A stretch of 26,562 nt of DNA from 2-01-FULL-49-22 sp036507655. Lineage in GTDB: Bacteria > Patescibacteriota > Saccharimonadia > Saccharimonadales > UBA10212. A model generated the notes under the pieces. That model worked only from the letters and a program-made list of their open reading frames with translations. It did no database searches and had not been told where the DNA came from. Positions 13,560 to 23,400 of the stretch are shown here, piece after piece (positions within the stretch are counted from its first letter, which is position 1; every line of letters begins with the position of its first letter). The stretch lies in assembly GCA_036507655.1 (NCBI GenBank), contig DATCIS010000033.1:1-26562 (forward strand), written 5' to 3'. Made by a program: the position numbers and the translations under genes.

Positions 13560-15647
13560 TCATTTTGATGACTTGGCGATAATAGTCTCTGCAACATTTG
13601 GCGGCACATCAGCATAATGGTCAAGCTCCATGGTGCTTGAAGCCCGGCCTTGGGTCATACTACGCAGATTTGTCGTATAGCCGAACATTTCTCCTAGCGG
13701 TGCGTAGGCCGTTATCTGTTTAATGCCAGGACTCAGGTCTTCCATGCTCTCAATACGGCCCCGCTTGGAATTCAAATCGCCTATAACGTCACCCATAAAA
13801 TCTTCTGGTGTTATAGCGACCAGTTTCATAATCGGCTCAAGCAACACGGGGTTGGCTTTCTTGACAGCGGCTTGCAAGGCGGCGCTGCCGGCAATTTTAA
13901 ATGCGACTTCTGATGAGTCAACTTCATGGTAGCTGCCATCATAAAGCTCAACTTTAATATCTACAACTGGGTAGCCGGCAATCACGCCGTTGGCCATAGC
14001 TTCCTCAACTCCAGCTCTGACGGCCGGGATAAATTCTGCCGGTATAACACCGCCTCTGATCCTGTTGATAAACTCAAATCCTTCGCTGGCTTCGTTTTGT
14101 GAGATACGCAGCCAGCAATGACCGTACTGGCCGCGGCCACCGGTCTGTCGGATGTATTTACCCTCGGCCTCGACGTCGTCTTTTCGGATAGTTTCCCGAT
14201 AGGCAACTTGTGGCTGACCAACATTGGCATCAACTGTAAATTCGCGCTTCATCCGGTCGACAATAATCTCTAAATGGAGCTCGCCCATACCGGATATAAT
14301 CGTCTGGCCGGTCTCGTGATCAACTTTAATCCTAAATGTCGGATCCTCTTCGGCTAACCTAGCTAGTGCTTGGCTCATTTTTTCTTGGTCGGCCTTGGTC
14401 TTGGGCTCTATGGCAATGCTGACAGGCGGTTCGGGGAAGTGGATACTCTCCAGCAGAATCGGTTTGTTGGCATCGCTCAAGGTATTTCCGGTGGTTGTCC
14501 CTTTGAGGCCGACTATGGCGGCGATATCACCGGCTTCGACTTCGGCTACGTCCTCGCGCTTATCAGCATGCAAGCGCACAATGCGGCCAACCCGCTCTTT
14601 CTCACCGGTTGAGCTATTATAAGCGTAGCTGCCGGCCGTGATTTTACCAGAATAAGCCCTGAAAAAGACTAGTTTGCCAACAAAGGGGTCGGTAGCAATC
14701 TTGAAAGCCAGCGCGGCAAATGGTTCGGCAGCGTCAGATTTACGTTCTACCTCTTCGCCGGTTTTAGGATTTGTACCCCATGTGCTGCCGCGGTCGAGCG
14801 GGCTGGGAAGAAAATTATTGATGGCGTCCAGTAGCTTCTCGACAATAACCCCGCGGCCGTCACCACCGGTTACAGCAAAGAATTGGCCGGACAAGACGGC
14901 CTTACGGATAGCCAAGCGGACTTCAGCTTCGCCTAGGCTCTCTTCACCGGCTTCCAGATATTTCTCGAGCAGGGCATCATCCGATTCGACTGCTGCTTCT
15001 ACTAGCAAGTGGCGGTAGCGTTCTGCCTTATCTTTCATATCTTCAGGAATTTCGCCCTCGACAAGTTCTTTATCGTGGTATTCGTTATAGGTGTAAGACT
15101 TCATGTTTATGAGGTCTACCACGCCTTTTATTGACTGCTCAAAGCCGATTGGTAGATGGATAGGATGGGCACGACGGTTCAGGCGCTGGTGAATACTCTC
15201 CAGACTTTTGTAAAAGTCGCCGCCGGTTTGGTTGATTTTATTGATAAAACAGATGCGCGGTACATTATATTTATCGGCTTGCCGCCAGACGGTCTCCGAC
15301 TGGCTCTCGACTCCCATTTTGCCGTCGAATACAACAACCGCACCGTCGAGTACTCGAAGTGATCGTTCAACCTCTACTGTGAAGTCAATGTGGCCTGGTG
15401 TATCGATTATGTTGATCTTGTGGTCTTTCCAGAAACAAGTGACGGCGGCGGCTGTAATAGTAATCCCGCGTTCCTTTTCCTGAGCCATCCAATCGGTTGT
15501 TGTTTCGCCTTTGTGTACTTCGCCAATTTTATGTTTCAAGCCCGTCCGATACAAAATGCCTTCGGTTGTAGTTGTCTTACCAGCATCAATGTGTGCAATG
15601 ATGCCGATATTCCTAACCTGCTCTAGCGGATTTTTTTTATCTGGCAT
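13560..15647 (-). CDS. fusA: Translation elongation factor G, with NKIN in place of NKxD
   Basis: EF-G drives ribosomal translocation and, with RRF, recycling. Starting at ATG 15647 it has 695 aa (MPDKKNPLEQVRNIGIIAHI); a TTG just upstream is also in frame. G1 is AHIDAGKT (18-25), switch I has RGITIT, and G3 is DTPGH (82-86). The guanine-specificity motif reads NKIN (136-139), with Asn139 where Asp is almost invariant. Domain IV has GRGQYGHCWL, then GGVIPAEFIPAVRAGVEEAM and DGSYHEVDSSEVAFKIAGSA. The C-terminus (EMFGYTTNLRSMTQGRASST) is standard. The rest is canonical EF-G, so it is probably functional. Gene order rpsL-rpsG-fusA is that of the str operon; tuf is displaced by a three-gene cassette. 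It ends in TGA. Confidence 0.98.
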   Translation of the reverse strand: MPDKKNPLEQVRNIGIIAHIDAGKTTTTEGILYRTGLKHKIGEVHKGETTTDWMAQEKERGITITAAAVTCFWKDHKINIIDTPGHIDFTVEVERSLRVLDGAVVVFDGKMGVESQSETVWRQADKYNVPRICFINKINQTGGDFYKSLESIHQRLNRRAHPIHLPIGFEQSIKGVVDLINMKSYTYNEYHDKELVEGEIPEDMKDKAERYRHLLVEAAVESDDALLEKYLEAGEESLGEAEVRLAIRKAVLSGQFFAVTGGDGRGVIVEKLLDAINNFLPSPLDRGSTWGTNPKTGEEVERKSDAAEPFAALAFKIATDPFVGKLVFFRAYSGKITAGSYAYNSSTGEKERVGRIVRLHADKREDVAEVEAGDIAAIVGLKGTTTGNTLSDANKPILLESIHFPEPPVSIAIEPKTKADQEKMSQALARLAEEDPTFRIKVDHETGQTIISGMGELHLEIIVDRMKREFTVDANVGQPQVAYRETIRKDDVEAEGKYIRQTGGRGQYGHCWLRISQNEASEGFEFINRIRGGVIPAEFIPAVRAGVEEAMANGVIAGYPVVDIKVELYDGSYHEVDSSEVAFKIAGSAALQAAVKKANPVLLEPIMKLVAITPEDFMGDVIGDLNSKRGRIESMEDLSPGIKQITAYAPLGEMFGYTTNLRSMTQGRASSTMELDHYADVPPNVAETIIAKSSK

Positions 15648-15658
15648 CAACTTTACTC

Positions 15659-16138
15659 TTAGCTTCTGCCAAAATGGGCGAAGGCACGGTTGGCCTCGGC
15701 CATACGATGGGTATCTTCTTTTTTCTTAACCGCCGCGCCGCCGTTGTTATAAGCATCAATCAGTTCAGCGGCGATGCGGTCTTCCATGCTCATACCTTTA
15801 CGCTCGCGGGTTGCCGCTACAAACCACATAATTGCCAAATGCTGCTGCCGCTGACCCTTGACTTCAAAGGGAATCTGATAATTGGCCCCGCCGACACGCC
15901 GCGACCGCGTTTCCAGGTGGGGCAAGATATTCTTCATGGCTTGCTCGAGAACTTCCAGCGGATTCTGGACTTTAAGCTGAGCCGCGGCTTTTTGCATCCC
16001 GTTATAAACCAACCTTTCGGCTAGCTGTTTTTTGCCTTCTTGCATGACGCGGTTAATAAGTTTGGCCACTGTTGTACTGTTGTAAATACGGTCGGGTTCA
16101 ATCGGTCGAATCAGACTTTTGGTAACTTTACGCGGCAC
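15659..16138 (-). CDS. rpsG: 30S ribosomal protein S7
   Basis: S7 is the primary 16S rRNA-binding protein of the 30S head and contacts E-site tRNA. The protein is 159 aa. It starts with GTG (16138-16136) directly after the rpsL TAA and begins MPRKVTKSLIRPIEPDRIYN. The RNA-binding signature is SRRVGGANYQIPFEVKGQRQ, and the C-terminus has EDTHRMAEANRAFAHF. The start is fixed by family alignment; GAGAGG in the rpsL end can act as ribosome-binding site. Middle gene of the str operon. Confidence 0.98.
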   Translation of the reverse strand: MPRKVTKSLIRPIEPDRIYNSTTVAKLINRVMQEGKKQLAERLVYNGMQKAAAQLKVQNPLEVLEQAMKNILPHLETRSRRVGGANYQIPFEVKGQRQQHLAIMWFVAATRERKGMSMEDRIAAELIDAYNNGGAAVKKKEDTHRMAEANRAFAHFGRS

Positions 16139-16549
16139 TTATTTGCCTCTCTTGGCGCCGTATTTGCTGCGTCCCTTCTTGCGATTCGATACTCCTTGAA
16201 GGTCCAAATGACCACGGACTATGTGGTAACGCACGCCCGGAAGGTCCTTAACCCGGCCACCGCGGACTAGCACAACGGCATGCTCCTGTAGGTTATGACC
16301 CTCACCGCCGATATAGGCCCATACCTCCTGACCGGTTGTCAGACGCACTCGAGCCACCTTGCGAAGAGCAGAGTTAGGTTTCTTAGGAGTTTTAGTAGTT
16401 ACACGAATACACACCCCGCGTTTAAACGGCGCTGATTTATCATAACTGACAGTCTTCAGATTATTAACTACGCGGTTCAATGCCGGCGAAGTTGACCTCT
16501 TTGTGACTTGTTTGCGCGATTTACGGATTAACTGGTTGACAGTTGGCAT
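16139..16549 (-). CDS. rpsL: 30S ribosomal protein S12
   Basis: S12 lies at the decoding centre and monitors codon-anticodon pairing. The protein is 136 aa, beginning MPTVNQLIRKSRKQVTKRST. The decoding loops are canonical: RVTTKTPKKPNSALRKVARV (with the Lys-Pro-Asn site of streptomycin resistance unchanged) and GEGHNLQEHAVVLVRGGRVK then DLPGVRYHIVRG. ATG at 16549 has AGGAG 9 nt upstream, partly inside a small hairpin (16561-16575). It begins the str operon, with a candidate promoter overlapping the rpoC end. Confidence 0.98.
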   Translation of the reverse strand: MPTVNQLIRKSRKQVTKRSTSPALNRVVNNLKTVSYDKSAPFKRGVCIRVTTKTPKKPNSALRKVARVRLTTGQEVWAYIGGEGHNLQEHAVVLVRGGRVKDLPGVRYHIVRGHLDLQGVSNRKKGRSKYGAKRGK

Positions 16550-16560
16550 GCAAAAACTCT

Positions 16561-16575
16561 CCTAAGAAATTTAGG
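16561..16575 (-). other. Small hairpin overlapping the rpsL ribosome-binding site
   Basis: On the coding strand CCTAA (16575-16571), loop ATTTC, TTAGG (16565-16561) forms a 5-bp stem. Its 3' arm shares AGG with the AGGAG ribosome-binding site of rpsL, so folding could lower initiation. The stem is short and A/T-rich; chance is a fair explanation. Confidence 0.3.
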
Positions 16576-16603
16576 CTATCGATTTACCTCTAACCTTGAC
16601 GGC

Positions 16604-16632
16604 ATTTTAGCATTTTCACTCCTAAGCGGCAA
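16604..16632 (-). promoter_or_regulatory. Candidate promoter of the rpsL-rpsG-fusA operon
   Basis: On the minus strand TTGCCG (16632-16627), inside the last codons of rpoC, is followed after 17 nt by TAAAAT (16609-16604), preceded by TG one base upstream (extended -10). The predicted start near 16597 gives a leader of about 48 nt before rpsL. Confidence 0.5.
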
Positions 16633-19600
16633 CTTCTTCACTCTCGTGCCCCTCCGAGAGGGCGCCGGTTCCAACCGGAATCAGGCGGCCAAGGATAACG
16701 TTCTCCTTCAAGCCGTAAAGGTGATCGACTCGCCCGCTTGTAGCCGCCGAAATCAGCACCCGTGTAGTGTCCTGGAAGGAGGCGGCTGACAAGAAGGATT
16801 CGGTACTCAAGGAAGCTTTAGTAATGCCAAGCAAAAGTTGATTGTATTTGGCTGGGTGTTTCTTTTCCTTGACTAGTTGAGCATTCACCTTATCGACCGA
16901 CCATTTGCTGACCACGTCACCGGTTATGAATTGGCTGTCACCGGAATCTTCAATCTGTACTCGACTGAACATCTGTCGAATGATCACTTCCAAATGCTTG
17001 TCGGCAATCGTCTGGCCTTGGCTGGCAAAGATGTAAAGTACCTCGTTCATGATGTAGCGCTGAGTCTCTTCGATGCTACGCAGTCGCATTAAATCATGCA
17101 GATTAATAGAACCATTGGTCAGACGGGCTCCGGCTTCTATGTAATCGCCATCGGCTACAACCAACTGCCTGAAGCTTGGAATCTCGTAGCGCATGATGCT
17201 TTTGGCGGTCGGCGCGACGCTAATAGACGATTTATCTAAATGAACCTTACCTGTAAACGGTGCTGTTATAGGCTCAGAACCATCTTCATTGGCAGCTAGC
17301 ACATCACCCAGCTCGACCTCATCGCCATCAGCGATTTTGGCTTGCCTTTCACCTAGCTCAAATTCAACCTTTTTTTGCTTCTTGGCCGTAACCTGAACTA
17401 TATATTGCTCGCCTTCTTCCCAAACATTGACAATACCGCTAATGTCACTCAGGTAGGCTTGTCCTTTCGGCGTTCTGACCTCCAAAAGCTCCTCAACACG
17501 GGTCAGGCCTTGAGTTACATCATCGCCGGCCGTAACGGCACCAGCACGGTGCTTTGAATCCAATGATAATTGCGTGCCCGGCTCGCCAATACTTTGGGCA
17601 GCAATAACGCCTACTGGGTGGTCCCTGGCCACCAGCCTACCTGTCGCTAAGTCAACTCCATATGATTTTCGAGTAACGCCGCGGGCGGTTGTACAACTCA
17701 AAACACTCATGACTTTTACGCTCTCGACTGAATCATCAGCCGAAATTAATTTAGCCGCTGAGTGCGTAATCAGTTCGCCGCGCTTGATGTATTTCTTGAC
17801 GTTTTCAGCGACGTAACGGCCTTCCAGTCTCTGGCCGAAATCGATACCGACAAATTCAGAGTCGCTGCGGAACACCGGAAATCCGGGGTCATCGTCGTCT
17901 TCGTCAACCGTAAAGACATCCTGGGCCACATCTACCAAGCGCCGCGTAAGGTAACCCGAGTCGGCGGTTCTGAGGGCGATATCAACGAGTGATTTGCGGG
18001 TACCTCGCGTCGCCGTAAAGTATTCCAGCGGATCAAGGCCGTATTTGTAATTGCTTCTTACAGGCAGCTCCATGGCCCGCCCAGTAGCATCAGCCCTGAT
18101 GCCAATCATACCAACAGAGTCTTTCATCTGGCTCAAGTTTCCGCGTGCTCCAGAAGCCACAGTTATGGACATGGTGTTTTCTTCGGTGGCAAATTGCTGA
18201 GCCAAGGCTTTTTCGACTTCGGCATCAACATCGGTCCATGTCTCAATAGTCAAACGGTAACGCTCATCATCAGTTATGAATCCATCAGCAAACTGTTGGC
18301 TGATTTCGGTGGCTCTCTTCTCACCCTCATCGACAATTCGGTTCAGTTCATTCAAATCCTGAAAGTCTTCCATGCCAATCGACAGACCGGAGAAGGTAGC
18401 ATATTTAAAACCAATATCCTTGAGATCATCAGCAATCCGGGCTGTTTCTTCTTGCCCATATTGCTGATAAGTCAGGCTCATCGCCTGATCCAGCTTTTTA
18501 TTTGTCATTGGTTCGTTTTGGAATGGGAAATCTTCCGGGAAAATTTCATTGAACAACAGCCTGCCGAGTGTCGTTTGGCGCTGTTCACCTCGAAAAGGCA
18601 CGCTTATCGGGGTCTGAAGCTTGATCTGCTCGTCATCAAAGGCCATCAAAGCCTCATTCAGTCCCAAGAATGGTTTTGGCTTTTCTGATTCCATTTCTTT
18701 GCGCTGGTAAGTTAGGTAGTAGCAACCAAGTACGATGTCCTGCTCTACATGCAGGATTGGAGAGCCGTCTGCCGGTTTAAGCAGATTCCGGTTGGAAGCC
18801 ATGATGCGGTGGGCTTCGTTTTGGGCGTCCTTGGAAAGTGGCAGATGGACAGCCATCTGGTCGCCATCAAAGTCAGCGTTAAAGCCCTTACATACCAATG
18901 GGTGTAACTGTATGGCTTTGCCTTCAATCAACACCGGTTGGAACGCCTGGATACTGAGGCGGTGCAGACTCGGCGCGCGGTTCAGAAGCACGAATTTATC
19001 CTTGATTACTTCATCAAGCGCATCCCAAACCACACTGTCACTGGATTCAATCATTCGGGTGGCGCTGCGGATATTGTGCGCCAGTTCTTGGTCAATTAAA
19101 CGACCGATAACAAAAGGTTTGAATAGTTCAAGAGCCATGGTCTTTGGCAAACCGCATTGGTACATCTTGAGTTCCGGGCCAGAGACAATTACACTTCGAC
19201 CGGAATAGTCGACGCGTTTGCCAAGCAGATTCTGACGGAATCGACCCTGTTTTCCCCGCAGCATATCGCTCAAACTCTTCAGGCGGCGCCTTTGTCCGGT
19301 AGCCGCCACAGCTCTACCTGAGCGGGCACTACTGTTATCAATCAACGCGTCCACCGCCTCTTGAAGCATCCGCTGCTCGTTGCGACGAATGACTTCAGGC
19401 GCGTTAAGCTCAATTAGCTTCTTAAGCCGGTTGTTACGGTTGATGACTCGACGGTACAGGTCATTGAGGTCGGATGTAGCGAACCGTCCGCCGGTTAGCT
19501 GGACCATTGGTCGCAAATCCGGCGGTATAACCGGCAGCACACTCAGGCACATACTGCTAGGCTTAATCCCGGCTCGGTGCATGCTTTCAAGCAATCGCAG

Positions 19601-20431
19601 ACGCTTCATAATTTTTTTCTTGCGCTGGCCTTTGGCCTCATCAGCTTCTTTACTAAGGGACTTGATAAGTTTTGGTAAGTCAATACCGTCCAACAGTTCT
19701 TTGAGGGCCACACCGCCCATACCGACCTTAACGGCTGATTGCAGTTCTGATGGCAGATTCCGGTAGTCGGTTTCAGAAAGTAAGCTCAGCTTCTCCAAGG
19801 CGCTCACTTGATTGCGGAATTCCTCAGATTCAGTTGCCAGAGTTTCTAATTCTTTCGTCTGGGCATCGGCTAATGCCCGAATATCGGCGTTCTTTTTGGC
19901 GGCATCTTTTTCGTATTTCTGCTTGATCTTAGCTTCTTTAGCTTTGAATTCGGCGGCTTTATCAGTCACAACCTTGTCTTTCTTTATTTTATCAATGTCT
20001 TTAATGATGTAACTGGCAAAATAAGCCACGCGCTCGAGATTTTTAACTGTCATACCCAGCAGTAAACCGATGGCTGAGGGCGTGCCACGCAGGAACCAGA
20101 TGTGGGCGACCGGCGAAGCCAGATTGATGTGCCCCATACGCTCGCGGCGGACGATGCTCCTAGTAACAATCTCACCGCGTTTATCAACAGCCATATCACG
20201 GCTACGGATACCCTTATAGCGGGCATCGTGCGGGTTTATGTCTTTTACGGGGCCAAAGATCCGCTCATCAAATAGGCCGTCGCGTTCCGGTTTTTGGGTA
20301 CGGTAATTAATAGTTTCTGGTTTGGTGATTTCGCCGTAGCTCCATTCCAGAATATCTTCCGGGCTGGCAATAGCCAGCCGCACGGCGTCAAAATCACTGA
20401 TATTAGTACCCCTTGAGCTATAATTACGCAT
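16622..20431 (-). CDS. rpoC: RNA polymerase beta' subunit lacking both zinc sites
   Basis: The catalytic subunit of RNA polymerase, 1269 aa, with the active-site NADFDGDQMAVH intact (catalytic Asp520, 522, 524) and the switch region GKRVDYSGRSVIVSGPE. The N-terminal zinc ribbon that normally has four cysteines reads DINPHDARYKGIRSRDMAVD then KRGEIVTRS (64-92), with none. The second zinc site also has only one of four: Asp846, Cys913, Thr920 and Ser923 occupy the positions. The trigger loop reads GTQLSLDSKHRAG (952-964) instead of GTQLTMRTFHxGG; the key histidine is kept (His961). A charged coiled-coil-like insertion of about 70 residues (about 144-215) resembles the one in actinobacterial beta'. 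ATG at 20431 is 4 nt after rpoB. The frame is intact, so this is not a pseudogene. Confidence 0.99.
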   Translation of the reverse strand: MRNYSSRGTNISDFDAVRLAIASPEDILEWSYGEITKPETINYRTQKPERDGLFDERIFGPVKDINPHDARYKGIRSRDMAVDKRGEIVTRSIVRRERMGHINLASPVAHIWFLRGTPSAIGLLLGMTVKNLERVAYFASYIIKDIDKIKKDKVVTDKAAEFKAKEAKIKQKYEKDAAKKNADIRALADAQTKELETLATESEEFRNQVSALEKLSLLSETDYRNLPSELQSAVKVGMGGVALKELLDGIDLPKLIKSLSKEADEAKGQRKKKIMKRLRLLESMHRAGIKPSSMCLSVLPVIPPDLRPMVQLTGGRFATSDLNDLYRRVINRNNRLKKLIELNAPEVIRRNEQRMLQEAVDALIDNSSARSGRAVAATGQRRRLKSLSDMLRGKQGRFRQNLLGKRVDYSGRSVIVSGPELKMYQCGLPKTMALELFKPFVIGRLIDQELAHNIRSATRMIESSDSVVWDALDEVIKDKFVLLNRAPSLHRLSIQAFQPVLIEGKAIQLHPLVCKGFNADFDGDQMAVHLPLSKDAQNEAHRIMASNRNLLKPADGSPILHVEQDIVLGCYYLTYQRKEMESEKPKPFLGLNEALMAFDDEQIKLQTPISVPFRGEQRQTTLGRLLFNEIFPEDFPFQNEPMTNKKLDQAMSLTYQQYGQEETARIADDLKDIGFKYATFSGLSIGMEDFQDLNELNRIVDEGEKRATEISQQFADGFITDDERYRLTIETWTDVDAEVEKALAQQFATEENTMSITVASGARGNLSQMKDSVGMIGIRADATGRAMELPVRSNYKYGLDPLEYFTATRGTRKSLVDIALRTADSGYLTRRLVDVAQDVFTVDEDDDDPGFPVFRSDSEFVGIDFGQRLEGRYVAENVKKYIKRGELITHSAAKLISADDSVESVKVMSVLSCTTARGVTRKSYGVDLATGRLVARDHPVGVIAAQSIGEPGTQLSLDSKHRAGAVTAGDDVTQGLTRVEELLEVRTPKGQAYLSDISGIVNVWEEGEQYIVQVTAKKQKKVEFELGERQAKIADGDEVELGDVLAANEDGSEPITAPFTGKVHLDKSSISVAPTAKSIMRYEIPSFRQLVVADGDYIEAGARLTNGSINLHDLMRLRSIEETQRYIMNEVLYIFASQGQTIADKHLEVIIRQMFSRVQIEDSGDSQFITGDVVSKWSVDKVNAQLVKEKKHPAKYNQLLLGITKASLSTESFLSAASFQDTTRVLISAATSGRVDHLYGLKENVILGRLIPVGTGALSEGHESEEVAA

Positions 20432-20435
20432 AATC

Positions 20436-23400
20436 TTAGCTGCCCTCCACTTTCAAATCATCTTCAGACGGTAGGCTGGCTGAGGCCCCGGCTTTACCTA
20501 CCGCCGCGTCAGCCAAGGCCATGTCGCTAACTATTGCTCCTTCGGCTATGTCAGCTTCATTTACTATCTCCTGGGGGGCGGCTACGCTTGGCGTGTGCTT
20601 GGCCTCGTACTTGATGTTTTCGGCCAGAATTTCCTCGGCATCAACAACCTTACCCTTTTCCATCAGATCGACCTTAAGTCCCAGGCCTTGGAGCTCTTTA
20701 ACTAGAACGTTAAAGCTTTCTGGAACTTTCGGGCCCTGGATTTCCGTACCTTTGATGATGCTCTCATAGGCTTTAGCCCGGCCATAGACATCATCGGATT
20801 TGATAGTCAGCATCTCCTGTAAGGTGTGGGCCGCTCCATAAGCTTCCAAAGCCCAGACCTCCATTTCGCCAAAGCGCTGGCCGCCGTTCTGGGCTTTACC
20901 CCCGAGCGGCTGCTGGGTGACCATCGTGTAAGGACCGGTGCTGCGAGCGTGTATTTTATCCGTTACCATGTGGTTGAGTTTGATGATGTACATATAGCCG
21001 ACAGTCGTCCGCTCGCGGAAGGGTTCGCCAGTTCGGCCGTCATACAACTGCTGCTTACCATCTTTTGGTAGGCCAGCTTGTTTAAGCAACTGCTTGATCT
21101 TGGCAATCGGCACTCCGTTGAATGCCGGGCTGGCAACCCTAATGCCTAAGGCCTGGGCTGCCATGCCAAGATGAGTTTCAAATAGCTGGCCGATATTCAT
21201 GCGCGACGGCACACCGAGTGGGTTTAGAATAATGTCAACCGGTTTGCCGTCTTCTGTAAACGGCATGTCCACAGCCGGTAGAATTCGCGCGATAACACCT
21301 TTATTCCCATGCCGGCCACCAAGTTTGTCACCGACCGAGATCTTACGCATCTGGGCCACAAAGACTTGAATCTGCATTATTACACCGGCTTTAAGCTCAT
21401 GACCCGAAACCCTAGAAAATACTTTGACCCCAACAACCTTTCCGTGGCGGCCGGGGCTCATACGCTGAGATGTGTCCCGCACTTCTTTGGCCTTTTCGCC
21501 GAATATCGCCCTCAGCAGACGTTCCTCACTGGACAATTCCTGTTCGCCCTTGGGTGTTATCTTCCCGACCAGGATGTCCCCAGGATGAACTTCGGCGCCG
21601 ATACGGACTATACCGTCTTCGTCCAAGTGACGTAGAGCGTCTTCTGAAACGTTTGGAATATCGCGTGTCACAATCTCTGGGCCGAGTTTGGTTTCACGCA
21701 CCTCAGTCATGAAGTCGACTATATGGATTGATGTTAAAGAGTCATCTTCAACCAGACGGCGCGAAATAATGATTGCGTCTTCGAAGTTGTAGCCGGACCA
21801 AGGCATAAAAGCAACTAATAGATCCTTGCCGAGCGCTAATTCACCGCCGGCGATGCTCATCCCTTCAATCAGTGGTTGCCCGGCTTTAAATTTATCGCCG
21901 GAAGAAACGACAACGACCTGGTTAATTGAGCTTCCTTCGTTACTTCTGACAAAATGGACGGGGTGATAGGTCGCCCGCTTGCCGGACTTATACTTTACGA
22001 CAACCTCATCAGAAGCGGCCTTAAGTACTTGTCCATCCTCTTTGGCCAACACCATCTGTCCAGTGTTTTGGGCTACGACCGACTCAAAACCAGTGCCTAC
22101 AATCGGTGCTTCGGATTTAATCAAAGGCACTGCTTGGCGCTGTTGGTTAGAACCCATCAGCGAACGCAGGACGTAATTCTTTTCAATGAATGGGATTAGA
22201 CCGGCACTGCTGCCAATGGTTTGGGAGCGGCTGGCATCCATATGGGTCACTTCGTTAGCGTCAACCTCGCCGGGATTCAGCCGAACTCGAGCACTGACGC
22301 GCGGGCTGGTAAAGTAACTGTTTTCATCAACCTCATTACCAGCGCCGGCGATTATCGCCTGCTCTTCTTCAGATGCATCGAGATAGACAATTTCATTTGT
22401 CAATTTGGCTTTTACCGGCCAGGTTTTTCGCTCCTTAACGGCTGCCAGTTTCTTAGCAGCCGCTGCTGTAATAATTGCTCCCCGTTTTACTATTAACTTG
22501 CCGCGGGCATTCTTGAAGTCGGTGGCGGCAATATGGCCCGTAGCTTGCTTGGCGGTAACGGCATTAACGACTCTTCGGTATGGTGTCTCAATAAAGCCGT
22601 ACTCGTTAATGCGGGCGTAGCTCGCTAGGTTGAGAACTAGCCCGATATTGGCACCCTCAGGTGTTTCAACCGGGCAGATACGACCATAGTGGGTAGCGTG
22701 GGCGTCACGGACTTCAAATCCGGCCCGTTCACGAGACAGCCCTCCAGGGCCCATCGAACTTAAGCGGCGCTTGTGGGCTAATTCCGAAAGCGGGTTAATC
22801 TGGTCCATAAATTGGCTGAGCTGGCTGGAGGCAAAGAATTCGCGTACAGCCGCCACGACAGGCCGGGCATTAATCAGCTGGGCCGGAGTGACGGTTTCAA
22901 TCTCGCTCATACTCATGCGGTCTTTGGCGTTGCGCTCCATGCGTAGTAGACCGATGCGGAATTGTCGTTGCACCAGCTCACCTACCAGTTTGACCCGGCG
23001 GTTAGCCAATGAGTCTATCTCGTCAGCCGGCTCTTGGGTGTTATTAAGCCTGATAATTTCGGCGATTATGGCTTTTAGGTCCTCGATGCTTACCACCCGG
23101 TTCTTGGTGGTGTTGGGCACATCTAGATCAAGCCTTTTATTGATTTTATAGCGGCCGACGCGGCCAAAATCGAAACGCTTAAAGCTATAGAGCATGTTTT
23201 CAAGCAGCGAGCGGGCATTATCAACGGTCGCCAAATCCCCCGGCCGCAAACGGCGGTAGACCTCGATCAAGGCTTCGTTAGAGCTGCTGGCCGGGTCTTT
23301 CTCGAATGTCGCGTCAATATAGTTGGTTTCTCCTTTATTAACATGGGCGAAAGCGTCTTTAATCTGTTCCCGACTAAGACCGAGGGCCTGTAATAGTGTC

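Noticed and set aside
15648..15650. TTG as the start codon of fusA
   Set aside because: The ATG right after it gives the usual EF-G N-terminus and no ribosome-binding site favours the TTG.
16590..16613. Seven-codon ORF (MLKCRQG) with AGGAG 5 nt upstream, between rpoC and rpsL, as a leader peptide
   Set aside because: Its ATG lies within or before the extended -10 of the better-supported rpsL promoter, so it would not be on that transcript; chance is likely for so short a frame.
18194..18688. Long plus-strand frames opposite rpoC (also 18735-19208 and 19380-19766)
   Set aside because: They lie opposite highly conserved rpoC sequence, lack ribosome-binding sites and show no recognisable domains; they are shadows.
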